A stretch of DNA of 64,000 nt from Myxococcales bacterium (lineage in GTDB: Bacteria > Myxococcota_A > Bradymonadia > UBA7976 > UBA1532), in the NCBI GenBank assembly GCA_020633555.1, contig JACKDL010000001.1, positions 248,001-312,000 on the forward strand. Reading direction: 5' to 3'. The first letter of the stretch is position 1. Each line of letters opens with the position of its first letter. Positions 35,798 through 45,249 of this stretch are shown piece after piece. Both the position numbers and the translations under genes were made by a program. The notes beneath the pieces were generated by a model, which saw nothing but the letters and a program-made list of their open reading frames with translations, was not told where the DNA came from and searched no databases.

Positions 35798-35890
35798 GCG
35801 TGACGGGCCGCGCCGGCGAAACCCGGGCGGTGGGCTTGAATCTTAGATACCGAGTGTCGTAAAGCTCGCCGCAAAGCCTGGAGGGGCCCC

Positions 35891-36850
35891 ATGAGCGTGA
35901 ACCCGACCATCCCCACCGACGTGGACCTGTTCGACGCCATCGAGGCGCTGAAGCGCGAGCGCAAGGCCGTAATCCTGGCGCACTACTACCAAGAGCCCGA
36001 CATCCAGGACATCGCGGACTTCGTGGGCGACTCCCTGGGGCTCAGCCGCAAGGCGCAGGCCACGGACGCCGAGGTCATCGTCTTTGCGGGGGTGCACTTC
36101 ATGGCCGAGGTGGCCAAGATCGTGAACCCCGACAAGACGGTGGTGCTGCCCGATCTGGAGGCGGGCTGCTCGTTGGCCGACTCGGCGCCCACGGACCGCT
36201 TCGCGGCCTTCAAGGCGGCTCACCCCGACCACAAGATCATCAGCTACATCAACTGCTCGGCCGAGGTGAAGGCGCTCAGCGACATCATCTGCACCTCGTC
36301 GAACGCCGTGGACGTGGTGAACCTCTTCCCGCCCGAGCAGAAGCTCATCTTCGCGCCCGACAAGAACCTGGGCCGCTATGTCATCGAGCAGACCGGCCGC
36401 GACATGCTGCTGTGGAACGGCGCCTGCCAGGTGCACGAGGTGTTCAGCGAGAAGAAGCTGATGCAGCTCCGCATGCGGCACCCGGACGCCGTGGTGGTGG
36501 CCCACCCGGAGTGCGAGCCGCACATCCTGCGCCACGCCGAGCACATCGGGAGCACCACCTCGCTGCTCAACTACGTGCAGACCAGCCCGCTGAAGACCTT
36601 CATCGTGCTCACCGAGTCCGGCATCCTGCACCAGATGGCGAAGGCCGCGCCGGGCAAGGAGCTCATCGCCGCCCCGCCGGAAGGGAACTGCGCGTGCAAC
36701 GAGTGCCCCCACATGCGGCGGAACACCCTGGAAAAGCTGTACCTGGCCCTGCGGGATCTGCAGCCGGTCATCGAGGTGCCCGAGGCCACGCGGCTGGGCG
36801 CGCTGAAGCCGCTGGCGCGCATGCTCGCCATGGACTTGAACGCGGGCTGA
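35891..36850 (+). CDS. nadA: Quinolinate synthase A
   Basis: 319 residues, full length. Iron-sulfur cluster Cys candidates are in EAGCSLAD (Cys93), NGACQVHE and the C-terminal CNECPHM. The substrate-binding blocks AVILAHYYQEPDIQDIADFVGDS and VFAGVHFMAEVAKI are also conserved. It condenses iminoaspartate with dihydroxyacetone phosphate to quinolinate in NAD synthesis; nadB and nadC are not in this window. ATG has GGAGG six bases upstream. The upstream gap contains the only AT-richer stretch nearby (TTGAATCTTAGATACC, 35836-35851), where a promoter may lie, but I cannot place both hexamers convincingly. The stop overlaps the candidate CTG start of the next lipoprotein. Confidence 0.97.
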   Translation: MSVNPTIPTDVDLFDAIEALKRERKAVILAHYYQEPDIQDIADFVGDSLGLSRKAQATDAEVIVFAGVHFMAEVAKIVNPDKTVVLPDLEAGCSLADSAPTDRFAAFKAAHPDHKIISYINCSAEVKALSDIICTSSNAVDVVNLFPPEQKLIFAPDKNLGRYVIEQTGRDMLLWNGACQVHEVFSEKKLMQLRMRHPDAVVVAHPECEPHILRHAEHIGSTTSLLNYVQTSPLKTFIVLTESGILHQMAKAAPGKELIAAPPEGNCACNECPHMRRNTLEKLYLALRDLQPVIEVPEATRLGALKPLARMLAMDLNAG

Positions 36851-38331
36851 GCCTGCTGGCCGCCCTGGCCCTGGCGCTGGCCGTCGGCTGCGACGACGGG
36901 GGCGGCGGGGGCAGCGGAGGCGCGGGCGGGGCCGGCGGCGCGGCCGACGCCTTCACGGGCGCGGGCGGCGGCGGGGCCATCGGTGGCGAAGGTGGCATGG
37001 GCGGCGCCGGCGGCCAAGGCGGTCAGGGCGGTCAGGGCGGTCAGGGCGGTCAGGGCGGTCAGGGCGGTCAGGGCGGTCAGGGCGGTCAGGGCGGTCAGGG
37101 TGGGGGCGAGCCCGACGGCTGCGCCCAGGCCTGCGCCGACCTCGATGAGTGCGCCCAGACCGAGTGTCAGGGCGCCGACGGCATGAGCCGCCTGCGCATC
37201 GGCGAGCTCTGCGCCGCGGCTTGCGCCGCCAACCCCTCCTTCGCCGTGGTGTCCGGCGGTATCGCGAGCTGCAGCGACCGGGTGGCTTTCGCCCGGCAGA
37301 ACCTGCCCGCCGAGTTCGCCGACCTCTGCCGCGACGACGGCGTGCCCGATCAGGTGCCGGAGTGCGTCGTGTTCGGCGAGCGCATCACCGCCTGCCTGGT
37401 GGCGGGGCCCTGCCCAGGGCTCGAGGCCATCGCGGCCCCCACCACCGCCAGCTACATCAGCGCCTGCAACCAGTTCGTGGCCAACGGCCAGATCGGCCCG
37501 GCGGATCTGGCCACGCTGGTGAACGCCAACACCCCCTGCGACGCGCCCTTCGTGTCCGGGATCGTCACCGAGCAGATCGAGGGCGGCGACGGGCCGGGGG
37601 GCGAGCCGGGGCCCCTGGGCGCCTACTGCGCCAACGGGCCGGTGACGGCGCCGGCGGTCTGCGCGGCCGCCTGCGCCGTGGTGGCGCCCTGCATCCCGCC
37701 GGGCAGCGACGGCGAGGCCCTGCGGGACCCCGAGTTCTGCGAGTACTTCTGCATCACCAGCGAGGCGCTCCCGCCAGCGGGCTGGGCCTGCGCGGCCGAG
37801 GCGGCGAGCTGCGAGGCGGTGGGTGTGTGCTTCGAGGCCCCCGCGCCGCTGCCCCAGGACTGCCCCGGCTACGCCGCGCGGGTGCAGGCGTGCGTGACCG
37901 AGGCCTGCCCGCCCGCCGCCGATCTGGGGGGTGGTGTCGGCGCGCTCGTCCAGACCATCTGTGACAGCGGCGAGATCCCCGCGGCCGTCGTGGACTCGGT
38001 GACGGCCGAGACGCCCTGCGACGCGCTGGCGCTGGCCTACTTCGTCACCGCCTTCACCCAGGACGATCCCGAGGATCCCGACGACGGCTTCATCGCGGCC
38101 TACTGCGCTGGCGCCCCGGGGGGCGATCCGCAGACCTGCACCGCGGCGTGCGCGGCGGTGGGCCCCTGCGTGCCGCCCGAGTCGGACGGCGCCGTGCTGG
38201 CCGACGCCGATCTGTGCCAGCTCGTGTGCGTGGCAGGCGACGACATCCCCGCCGAGGCGTGGGCGTGCGCGGCGCAGGCGCCGCCCGGCTGCGAGGCCGT
38301 ACAGGCCTGCTTCCCGGCCGACGGCGAGTAG
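36847..38331 (+). CDS. Cys-rich lipoprotein with Gly-Gln-Gly repeat linker; unusual start codon
   Basis: About 494 residues if started at CTG 36847, which overlaps the nadA stop (CTGA). No ATG, GTG or TTG occurs in frame between GTG 36703 (deep inside nadA) and the lipobox, so the start is uncertain. The signal reads LLAALALALAVGC followed by DDGGG. Then comes a Gly-rich linker with nine GQG-type units (about 58-85). The mature part holds three similar Cys-rich domains (CNQF...CDAPF, CAAACAVVAPCIPP, CTAACAAVGPCVPP) with CEAVGVCFE / CEAVQACFP endings, suggesting disulfide-bonded repeats. No enzyme motif is visible; function unknown. It ends 11 bases from the convergent aroC stop. Confidence 0.8.
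   Translation: MSLLAALALALAVGCDDGGGGGSGGAGGAGGAADAFTGAGGGGAIGGEGGMGGAGGQGGQGGQGGQGGQGGQGGQGGQGGQGGQGGGEPDGCAQACADLDECAQTECQGADGMSRLRIGELCAAACAANPSFAVVSGGIASCSDRVAFARQNLPAEFADLCRDDGVPDQVPECVVFGERITACLVAGPCPGLEAIAAPTTASYISACNQFVANGQIGPADLATLVNANTPCDAPFVSGIVTEQIEGGDGPGGEPGPLGAYCANGPVTAPAVCAAACAVVAPCIPPGSDGEALRDPEFCEYFCITSEALPPAGWACAAEAASCEAVGVCFEAPAPLPQDCPGYAARVQACVTEACPPAADLGGGVGALVQTICDSGEIPAAVVDSVTAETPCDALALAYFVTAFTQDDPEDPDDGFIAAYCAGAPGGDPQTCTAACAAVGPCVPPESDGAVLADADLCQLVCVAGDDIPAEAWACAAQAPPGCEAVQACFPADGE
37021..37101 (+). repeat. Nine tandem 9-bp units (GGTCAGGGC)
   Basis: Eight perfect copies and one ending in T encode the Gly-Gln-Gly part of the lipoprotein linker. Near-perfect identity at the DNA level points to recent slippage expansion. 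The unit length keeps the frame, so copy-number change would alter only linker length. Confidence 0.95.
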
Positions 38332-38342
38332 CCGCCCGCCGA

Positions 38343-39428
38343 CTACCGCCCCAACGCCAGGGTGCGCAGGGCGTGATCCATCAGCGGCAGCAGGATGGCC
38401 GCCTCCACCAGCGGCACGGCCCGCGGCAGCACGCAGGGGTCGTGCCGGCCCTTGTTCTGGAAGGTCACCGCCTGCCCGGCTGCCGTCACGGTCTGCTGCG
38501 GCTGGAAGTGGGTGCTCACCGGCTTGAAGGCGCAGCGGACCGTCAGCGGGGCCCCGGTGGAGATGCCGCCCAGGGTGCCGCCGGCGTTGTTGGTGGTGGG
38601 CACCGGGCCCTGTGGGCCGGGGGCGAAGGCGTCGTTGTGGGTGCTGCCCCGGGCGTAGGTGCCCGCGAAGCCCGAGCCGAACTCCACGCCCTTGCAGGCG
38701 GGTAGCGACAGGCAGTGCTTGCCGATGTCGGCCTCGAGGCGGTCGAACACCGGCGCGCCCCAGCCCGCGGGCAGGCCCCGGGCCAGGCCCCGCACTGTGC
38801 CGCCCACGGTGTCGCCGGCCTTGCGGGCCGCCTCGATGACCTGAGCCATGGCCTCGGACGAGGCGGGGTCGGGGCCCCGCGCCGGGTGCGCGTCCACCGC
38901 CTCATGGGTGAGCGTGGCCTCGTCCACGGGCGCCGCCGTGCAGTCCGCCACCCGGTCCACCCAGGCCAGCACCTGGACGCCGAACCGGGCCGCCAGCCAC
39001 TGCCGCGCGATGGCCGCCGCCGCCACCCGCGCCGCCGTCTCGCGGGCGCTGCTGCGGCCGCCCCCTCGGTGATCCCGGTGGCCGAACCGCGCGTCGTAGG
39101 TGAAGTCAGCGTGGCCCGGCCGGTACAGCTCGGCCACCCCCGAGTAGTCGCGGGAGCGCTGATCGGCGTTGCGGATCAGCAGGCTGATGGGCGTGCCGGT
39201 GGTGCGCCCCTCGAAGACGCCCGAGAGCACCTCCACCTGGTCCGCCTCTTGCCGCTGGGTGGTCAGCCTGCTCTGGCCCGGGCGCCGGCGGTCGAGCTCG
39301 GCCTGCACCGCGTCCAGATTCAGCGCCAGGCCCGGCGGGCAGCCGTCCACCACAACCCCCAGGGCCGGCCCGTGGGACTCGCCCCAGGTGGTCACCCGGA
39401 AGAGCAGCCCGGCGCTGTTGCCGCTCAC
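38343..39428 (-). CDS. aroC: Chorismate synthase
   Basis: 361 residues, complete. Signature blocks are FRVTTWGESHGPALGVVVDGCPPG at the start, RRRPGQSRLTTQRQEADQVE, GHADFTYDARFGHRDHRGGGRSSARET, and RHDPCVLPRAVPLVEA near the C-terminus. These are FMN- and EPSP-binding segments. It converts EPSP to chorismate, the last shikimate-pathway step. The GTG start overlaps the stop of the E1-alpha-like gene (GTGA), so the two are cotranscribed even though their pathways are not obviously linked. Confidence 0.97.
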   Translation of the reverse strand: MSGNSAGLLFRVTTWGESHGPALGVVVDGCPPGLALNLDAVQAELDRRRPGQSRLTTQRQEADQVEVLSGVFEGRTTGTPISLLIRNADQRSRDYSGVAELYRPGHADFTYDARFGHRDHRGGGRSSARETAARVAAAAIARQWLAARFGVQVLAWVDRVADCTAAPVDEATLTHEAVDAHPARGPDPASSEAMAQVIEAARKAGDTVGGTVRGLARGLPAGWGAPVFDRLEADIGKHCLSLPACKGVEFGSGFAGTYARGSTHNDAFAPGPQGPVPTTNNAGGTLGGISTGAPLTVRCAFKPVSTHFQPQQTVTAAGQAVTFQNKGRHDPCVLPRAVPLVEAAILLPLMDHALRTLALGR

Positions 39429-40510
39429 GGCCCGTAGACCCCGTCCAAGACCGTGGCCGGATCAGGGGCGTGGCTGTCGCGGCGGGCCAACGCGGCGCGG
39501 GCGGCGCCGTCGATGGCGGCGTCGGCTTCGGCCTCGATGGCCTGCAGCGCGGAGGGCTCCACGCCCATGGCCTGCACCAGCCAGGTCTCGTACATGCCCA
39601 CCGGATCGCGGCGCCCCCAGCGCGCGTAGGTGGCGTCGTCGAACAGGGCCCGGGCCTCGCGCTCGTCGTGGGTGGCGTGGCCGCCCATGCGGAAGGTGCG
39701 TCCCACCAGGATCACGGGGCCCTCGCCGGCCCGGCAGCGCTCGGCGGCCCAGGCCGTGGCGGCGTAGGCGTCCAGCACGTGGTTGCCGTCGAACTCCGCC
39801 ACTGCGCAGCCGTAGGCAGCCCCGTAGGCCAGGAAGTCGCCCTTGAAGTGGGTCTGCCCGTGGGTGCCCAGGGCCACCTGGTTGTCTTGGATGACGCAGA
39901 TGAAGGGCACCTGCAGGGCCGCCGCCACCCGCAGGCCCTCGTGCACGGCGCCGGTGGCCGTGGAGCCGTCGCCCGTCCAGGTCAGCGCCACGTTGGGCTG
40001 GCCCGTCTGCTTGAAGGCCAGGGCGCAGCCGGCGATGACCGGCACGATGTCGCCCACATGGCTGATGGGCGGGATGACCCCCTTGGCCAGGTCGCCGATG
40101 TGCAGGTCGCGGCCCCCGGTGAGGTTGTCGGTGGTGCCCAGGTAGCCCGAGAAGCACACCTGCAGATCCACGCCGCGCTCGATGAGCGCGGACGCGTTGC
40201 GGATCATGGGGCTCACCACGTCGCCGGCCTGCAGCGCGGCACAGGGCCCCACCGTGGCGGCCTCTTCGCCGCTGCCCAGCCAGGCCTTGCTGATGACCCC
40301 CTGCTTCACCCAGCGCTTGAGCTGCACGTCGTGCAGGCGCGCCATCACCAGCCCCCAGTACAGGTCGAGCAAGCGCGCCGTGTCCAGCGCCGCGATGCGG
40401 GCCGCGCGGTCGGGATTCGCCGTGATCCGCGCGGCGAAGTCGGCCTGCACCGCGGCGTCGGGCGCCCAGTCGACGTACTCGGGGAACTCATAGGCGGGGT
40501 AGCGCTTCAC
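39425..40510 (-). CDS. Thiamine-diphosphate-dependent dehydrogenase E1 component, alpha subunit
   Basis: 361 residues when started at GTG 40510, which has a perfect GGAGG five bases upstream; a TTG at 40567 would add 19 residues without such a site. The ThDP motif is GDGSTATGAVHEGLRVAA...VIQDNQ. RMGGHATHDE matches the usual phosphorylation-loop region, and SGEEAATVGPCAALQAGD the entry region of pyruvate or branched-chain 2-oxoacid dehydrogenase E1-alpha. It would decarboxylate a 2-oxoacid with an E1-beta partner; no E1-beta, E2 or E3 gene is in the window. It is divergent from the DnaJ-type gene. Confidence 0.88.
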   Translation of the reverse strand: MKRYPAYEFPEYVDWAPDAAVQADFAARITANPDRAARIAALDTARLLDLYWGLVMARLHDVQLKRWVKQGVISKAWLGSGEEAATVGPCAALQAGDVVSPMIRNASALIERGVDLQVCFSGYLGTTDNLTGGRDLHIGDLAKGVIPPISHVGDIVPVIAGCALAFKQTGQPNVALTWTGDGSTATGAVHEGLRVAAALQVPFICVIQDNQVALGTHGQTHFKGDFLAYGAAYGCAVAEFDGNHVLDAYAATAWAAERCRAGEGPVILVGRTFRMGGHATHDEREARALFDDATYARWGRRDPVGMYETWLVQAMGVEPSALQAIEAEADAAIDGAARAALARRDSHAPDPATVLDGVYGP

Positions 40511-40576
40511 CAAGGCCTCCGGGGTGCGGGGGGGCGCATGCTCGCGCGCCGCGCTGCGGGCGGTCAACCAGGGGCG

Positions 40577-40604
40577 TTGATTCGCCGGCCCAGGTGGTTA
40601 TGGT
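40577..40604 (+). promoter_or_regulatory. Putative sigma70-type promoter of the DnaJ-type gene
   Basis: TTGATT (40577-40582) and TATGGT (40599-40604) are separated by 16 bases and lie 50 bases upstream of the ATG at 40654. Each hexamer matches four of six consensus bases. Confidence 0.4.
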
Positions 40605-40653
40605 GGCGCCCGTCAGACCCCCCGGGCCGGCCGGGGGAGCGAGGATTGCAGCC

Positions 40654-41589
40654 ATGGCGAACGCAGATCTCTACGGCATCCTCGGGGTGGGCAAGGACGC
40701 CTCGGCCCAAGACATCAAGAAGGCGTACCGGGCTCTGGCCAACCGCTACCACCCCGACAAGAACCCGGGCGACAAGGCCGCCGAAGAGCGCTTCAAGCAG
40801 ATCAGCGGCGCGTACGCGGTGCTGGGCGACGACGACAAGCGCAAGCTCTACGACGAGTTCGGCCCCGACGGCCTGCGCGAGGGCTTCGACCCCGAGGCCG
40901 CCCGCAACTACCAGCGCTGGGCGGGCGGCGGGCCGGGCGGCTTCCGCTTCGACTTCGGCGGTGGCAGCCCCTTTGGCGGCGGAAACCCCTTCGGCGGCGG
41001 GCTGGGGGGCTTCGGCAACCTCGATGAGCTGCTCGGCGGCCTGTTCGGCGGCGGCGGCGGCCCCCGCATGCGGCCCCAGCGGGGCGCCCACGTGGAGGGC
41101 GAGGTCACCATCAGCCTGCGGCAGGCCCTGGATGGCACCGAGGTGCCCCTGCGCGATCAGGGCGGGACCGCCCGCATCCCGCCGGGCATCGCCGAGGGCC
41201 AGAAGATCCGCCTGGCGGGCCTTGGGCAGCATGGGCCGGCCGGGCGCGGCGACCTCTACCTGAGCGTCCTCATCGCGCCCCCGCCGGGCTTCACCCGCGA
41301 GGACGCCGACCTGTACTTCGATCTGCCGCTCACCGTGGGGCAGGCGGTGCGGGGTGCCAAGGTGGAGCTGCCCAACCCCGAGGGTGGCCTGGTGACCATC
41401 TCGGTGCCGCCGGGCAGCCAGACGGGCCGCAAGATGCGGTTCAAGGGCAAGGGCGTGCCCACCAAAGACGGTCGGGGTCACCTGTACGTGCGGCTGCAAG
41501 TGCAGGCGCCCGCGCCGCCGGCCCAGCCCGACGCCCGCTTCGAGGCGCTGCTCGACGAGCTCGAAGGCTACTACCAGGGCCAGGGTTGA
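40654..41589 (+). CDS. DnaJ-type co-chaperone without zinc finger (CbpA-like)
   Basis: 311 residues from ATG 40654. The J domain occupies residues 1-70 (DLYGILGV..., helix with KKAYRALANRYHPDKNPGD containing HPD, then DDKRKLYDEFG). A Gly/Phe-rich region follows (about 90-145). The C-terminal substrate-binding domains begin at GAHVEGEVTISLRQALDG and include PPGIAEGQKIRLAGLG and GDLYLSVLI. There is no CxxCxGxG zinc-finger region, so it is a type II J protein. It should stimulate a DnaK ATPase; dnaK is not in the window. Confidence 0.94.
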   Translation: MANADLYGILGVGKDASAQDIKKAYRALANRYHPDKNPGDKAAEERFKQISGAYAVLGDDDKRKLYDEFGPDGLREGFDPEAARNYQRWAGGGPGGFRFDFGGGSPFGGGNPFGGGLGGFGNLDELLGGLFGGGGGPRMRPQRGAHVEGEVTISLRQALDGTEVPLRDQGGTARIPPGIAEGQKIRLAGLGQHGPAGRGDLYLSVLIAPPPGFTREDADLYFDLPLTVGQAVRGAKVELPNPEGGLVTISVPPGSQTGRKMRFKGKGVPTKDGRGHLYVRLQVQAPAPPAQPDARFEALLDELEGYYQGQG

Positions 41590-41603
41590 CGCGGCGCCAG
41601 GCT

Positions 41604-41912
41604 CTACCAGGGCTCGTCCAGCATCCGCTCCTCGACCCGCTCCTCGTCCAGGTCGAAGGCCGCCACCACCCGCGTGTACTTGGCGTTGGACAGGTGCGGG
41701 GTGCCGTAGGCGCCGATGATCACCTGGTCGAGATCCACGTCGTACACGACCTTGCCCCGCAGGATGGCATCATAGCCGGGCCCCTCGGCGGGCAGCCCGA
41801 TCTGGGCGAACCACTCGGCGTGGCCCAGCACCGGCGTGGCCTGGATCAGGTGGTGGAACGTCTCGTCGACGAACGCGAACAGCCCCTGGAGGTTGCGGTG
41901 CGGCACGGCCAT
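41604..41912 (-). CDS. Conserved-looking small protein of unknown function
   Basis: 102 residues from ATG 41912, with GGGAG just upstream. The sequence alternates hydrophobic and acidic segments (LQGLFAFVDETFHHLIQATPVLGHAEWFAQIG, VVYDVDLDQVIIGAYG, RVVAAFDLDEERVEERM). It reads like one small alpha/beta domain without signal peptide or membrane helix. No family recognised. It lies convergent to the DnaJ-type gene (14 bases apart) and divergent from the next gene. Confidence 0.6.
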   Translation of the reverse strand: MAVPHRNLQGLFAFVDETFHHLIQATPVLGHAEWFAQIGLPAEGPGYDAILRGKVVYDVDLDQVIIGAYGTPHLSNAKYTRVVAAFDLDEERVEERMLDEPW

Positions 41913-41953
41913 GGCTCCCAGACGATGCGCCCCGACCTTGCCAGGGGGCGCCG

Positions 41954-42634
41954 GTGAGCGCCACCGCCTGGGACGGCGGCCCGCTGCCCGAGGGCGAGGC
42001 GCTGCGGGCGGCCCTGCTCGACGACGCCCAGCGCCCGCGGCTGGTGCGCGCCGGGGTGGTGGATCCCCACGTGGCCCAGGCCGCCGACGCCTGGGTCCAG
42101 CCGCTGCTGTTTGACCCCGATCCCCGGGCCCGGGCGGTGGGGCTGCAGGTCGCCCACGCCGGGGGCTCGCGGATGCACGCCCGCCCCGTGGCGCAGGCGC
42201 TCGTCGAGCGCGCCCAGGCCTTCGTGGGCGTGCCTGATCCGCTGCACCCGGGGCAGACCCTGGGCCAGTCGGCGCTGCGCTACCTGGTGGCGGTGCCCGG
42301 GCCCGGTCACTCCGCGGCGCGGGCCGGGCTGGCGGCTGCGCTGGCCCACGCCGAGCTGCGGCTGGAAGCCTGGCGGGCGCTGGCGGACGAGGATCCGGCG
42401 GTGCTGCTGCCCCACGTGGGCGATCTGCTGGCCCAGGCGCCCGAGCTGGCCGAGCCCGTGGGGACCCGCTTCGCGCTGGTGCACACGGCCCACGTCGAGG
42501 CGGCGTGCCTGGCCGTGGCGGGGCTGCCCGAGGTCACCCGCCGGGCCTTCGGGCAGGCGGTCGAGAAGCACCTCAAGCGCATCTTCCAGGTGAAGCGCTG
42601 GGTGGCCTGCCGGCGCATCTTGTTGGGGAAGTAG
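41954..42634 (+). CDS. Hypothetical helical protein
   Basis: 226 residues from GTG 41954, with AGGGGG about six bases upstream. It is almost entirely Ala/Leu/Val/Arg-rich helix-forming sequence with short Pro/Gly breaks (DDAQRPRLVRAGVVDPHVAQAADAWVQ, RAGLAAALAHAELRLEAWRALADED), suggesting a HEAT-like or other helical repeat fold. The C-terminus is basic (KHLKRIFQVKRW). No signal peptide, no catalytic motif, no recognised family. Confidence 0.6.
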   Translation: MSATAWDGGPLPEGEALRAALLDDAQRPRLVRAGVVDPHVAQAADAWVQPLLFDPDPRARAVGLQVAHAGGSRMHARPVAQALVERAQAFVGVPDPLHPGQTLGQSALRYLVAVPGPGHSAARAGLAAALAHAELRLEAWRALADEDPAVLLPHVGDLLAQAPELAEPVGTRFALVHTAHVEAACLAVAGLPEVTRRAFGQAVEKHLKRIFQVKRWVACRRILLGK

Positions 42635-42651
42635 GCCCCCACGCGGGGGGC
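42635..42651. terminator. Possible hairpin between convergent genes
   Basis: GCCCCC and GGGGGC form a 6-bp GC stem with a short loop directly after the stop of the helical protein gene and before the convergent aminotransferase stop. There is no T run, so evidence is limited to stem and position. Confidence 0.35.
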
Positions 42652-42672
42652 GAGGGGGGCGCGGGGCAGGCC

Positions 42673-43944
<1,272 letters not shown>

Positions 43945-44034
43945 GGGGCCTCCTGGGGGCAGGGCGAGCGGCCTGTATGCGCTGTGGGGCGCCCCGCGCG
44001 CAAGGGCTGGAGAGGACTGGCGGGCACGCCGGGG

Positions 44035-45249
44035 TCACTGCAAGGCGGCGATGGCCTCCTCCAGGCCCTCCAGCGTCAGCTCGTACATGGGGAACACGTC
44101 GCCGATGTCGCGGATGGTGGGGTGCCGCCACCAGTTCTTGGGGATGGGGTTCAGCCAGGCGTGGTGGCTGAAGTGATCCCGCAGCCGTCCCAGCCAGGTC
44201 AGCCCCGTCTCGGGGTTGTCGTGCCAGTAGCTGATCGCGCCATAGGGCGCCGACAGCTCGTAGGGCGCCATGTGGGCGTCGCCCAGGTAGATCATCCGGG
44301 TGTCCTTGGGCAGCCAGCGCATGAGCTCCTTGGTGCTCAGCCCGTCGCGCATGGCGGCGTCCCGGTAGACCTTCTCGTAGATGCAGTTGTGAAAGTAGAA
44401 GGCGTGGAACTCGTGGAAGTGGGTGGCGCCGTGGGCCGCGCTGAACAGCCGGCTGGCCAGCTCGGCGAAGGGGTCCATCGAGCCCCCCACGTCCATCAGC
44501 AGGCAGACCTTCAGGCGGTTCTCCCGCGGCGCCATGAAGTCGATCTCCAGGTCGCCCGCGTTCTTGGCGGTCTTCTGGATGGTGCCGTCGATGTTCACCT
44601 CGGTGCGGCGCCCCTCGCGGCCCAGCCGCCGCAGCCGCCGCAGGGCCAGGCTGAGCTGGCGGATGTCCAGCGTGATGTCCTTGCGGTACTCGCGGAAGCG
44701 GCGCTGGGCGGCCACCTGCACCGCTGACTGCCCGCCGCCGGATCCGCCCACCCGGATGCCCTCGGGGTGCACGCCCCCGTGGCCGAAGGGGCTGGTGCCG
44801 CCGGTGCCCACCCACTTGTTGCCGCCGTCGTGGCGCTCCTGCTGCTCCTTCAGGCGCTGCTCGAACAGCTCGCGCAACTCGTCCAGGCTGCCGAAGCGCT
44901 GCAGGGCCTCGAGCTGCTCGGGCGTGAGCTCGGGCCGGGGCAGGGGGTTGTCCAGCCACTGCTCGATGGCCTTGCGCAGCCCGGCGTCGGGGCGCGTGCC
45001 GGCGAAGTAGAAGGCGAAGCACTGGTCGAAGGTGTCGTAGTGCTTCTCATCCTTCACCAGCGTGGCCCGGGCCAGCGCGTACACCCGCATCAGGTCGGCC
45101 GCCGCCAGCCCCTTGGCGAGCGCCTCCATGAAGGTCAGCCACTCCCAGGTGCTGACGGGCAGGCCCGCCTCGCGCAGCAGGTAGAAGAAGTCGAGGAACA
45201 GCGGCTCGTGCCGCAGCCCCGGCTCGATGGCGGGGAAGCCGTCGCTCAC
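44035..45249 (-). CDS. CoxE-type von Willebrand factor A domain protein
   Basis: 404 residues from GTG 45249, which overlaps the MoxR stop (GTGA). The N-terminal half is helical (LFLDFFYLLREAGLPVSTWEWLTFMEAL; later EALQRFGSLDELRELFEQRL), then a Gly-rich loop (about 142-175). The VWA domain begins near residue 245 with the metal-ion-dependent adhesion motif DVGGSM (253-258) and includes FHEFHAFYFHNCIYE and TRMIYLGDAHMAPYEL. VWA/CoxE proteins work with MoxR ATPases as chaperones that insert metals or assemble complexes. The target here is unknown. Confidence 0.9.
   Translation of the reverse strand: MSDGFPAIEPGLRHEPLFLDFFYLLREAGLPVSTWEWLTFMEALAKGLAAADLMRVYALARATLVKDEKHYDTFDQCFAFYFAGTRPDAGLRKAIEQWLDNPLPRPELTPEQLEALQRFGSLDELRELFEQRLKEQQERHDGGNKWVGTGGTSPFGHGGVHPEGIRVGGSGGGQSAVQVAAQRRFREYRKDITLDIRQLSLALRRLRRLGREGRRTEVNIDGTIQKTAKNAGDLEIDFMAPRENRLKVCLLMDVGGSMDPFAELASRLFSAAHGATHFHEFHAFYFHNCIYEKVYRDAAMRDGLSTKELMRWLPKDTRMIYLGDAHMAPYELSAPYGAISYWHDNPETGLTWLGRLRDHFSHHAWLNPIPKNWWRHPTIRDIGDVFPMYELTLEGLEEAIAALQ

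Noticed and set aside
37021..37101. Short tandem array considered as CRISPR or replication-origin iterons
   Set aside because: 9-bp units without spacers lie inside a coding linker.
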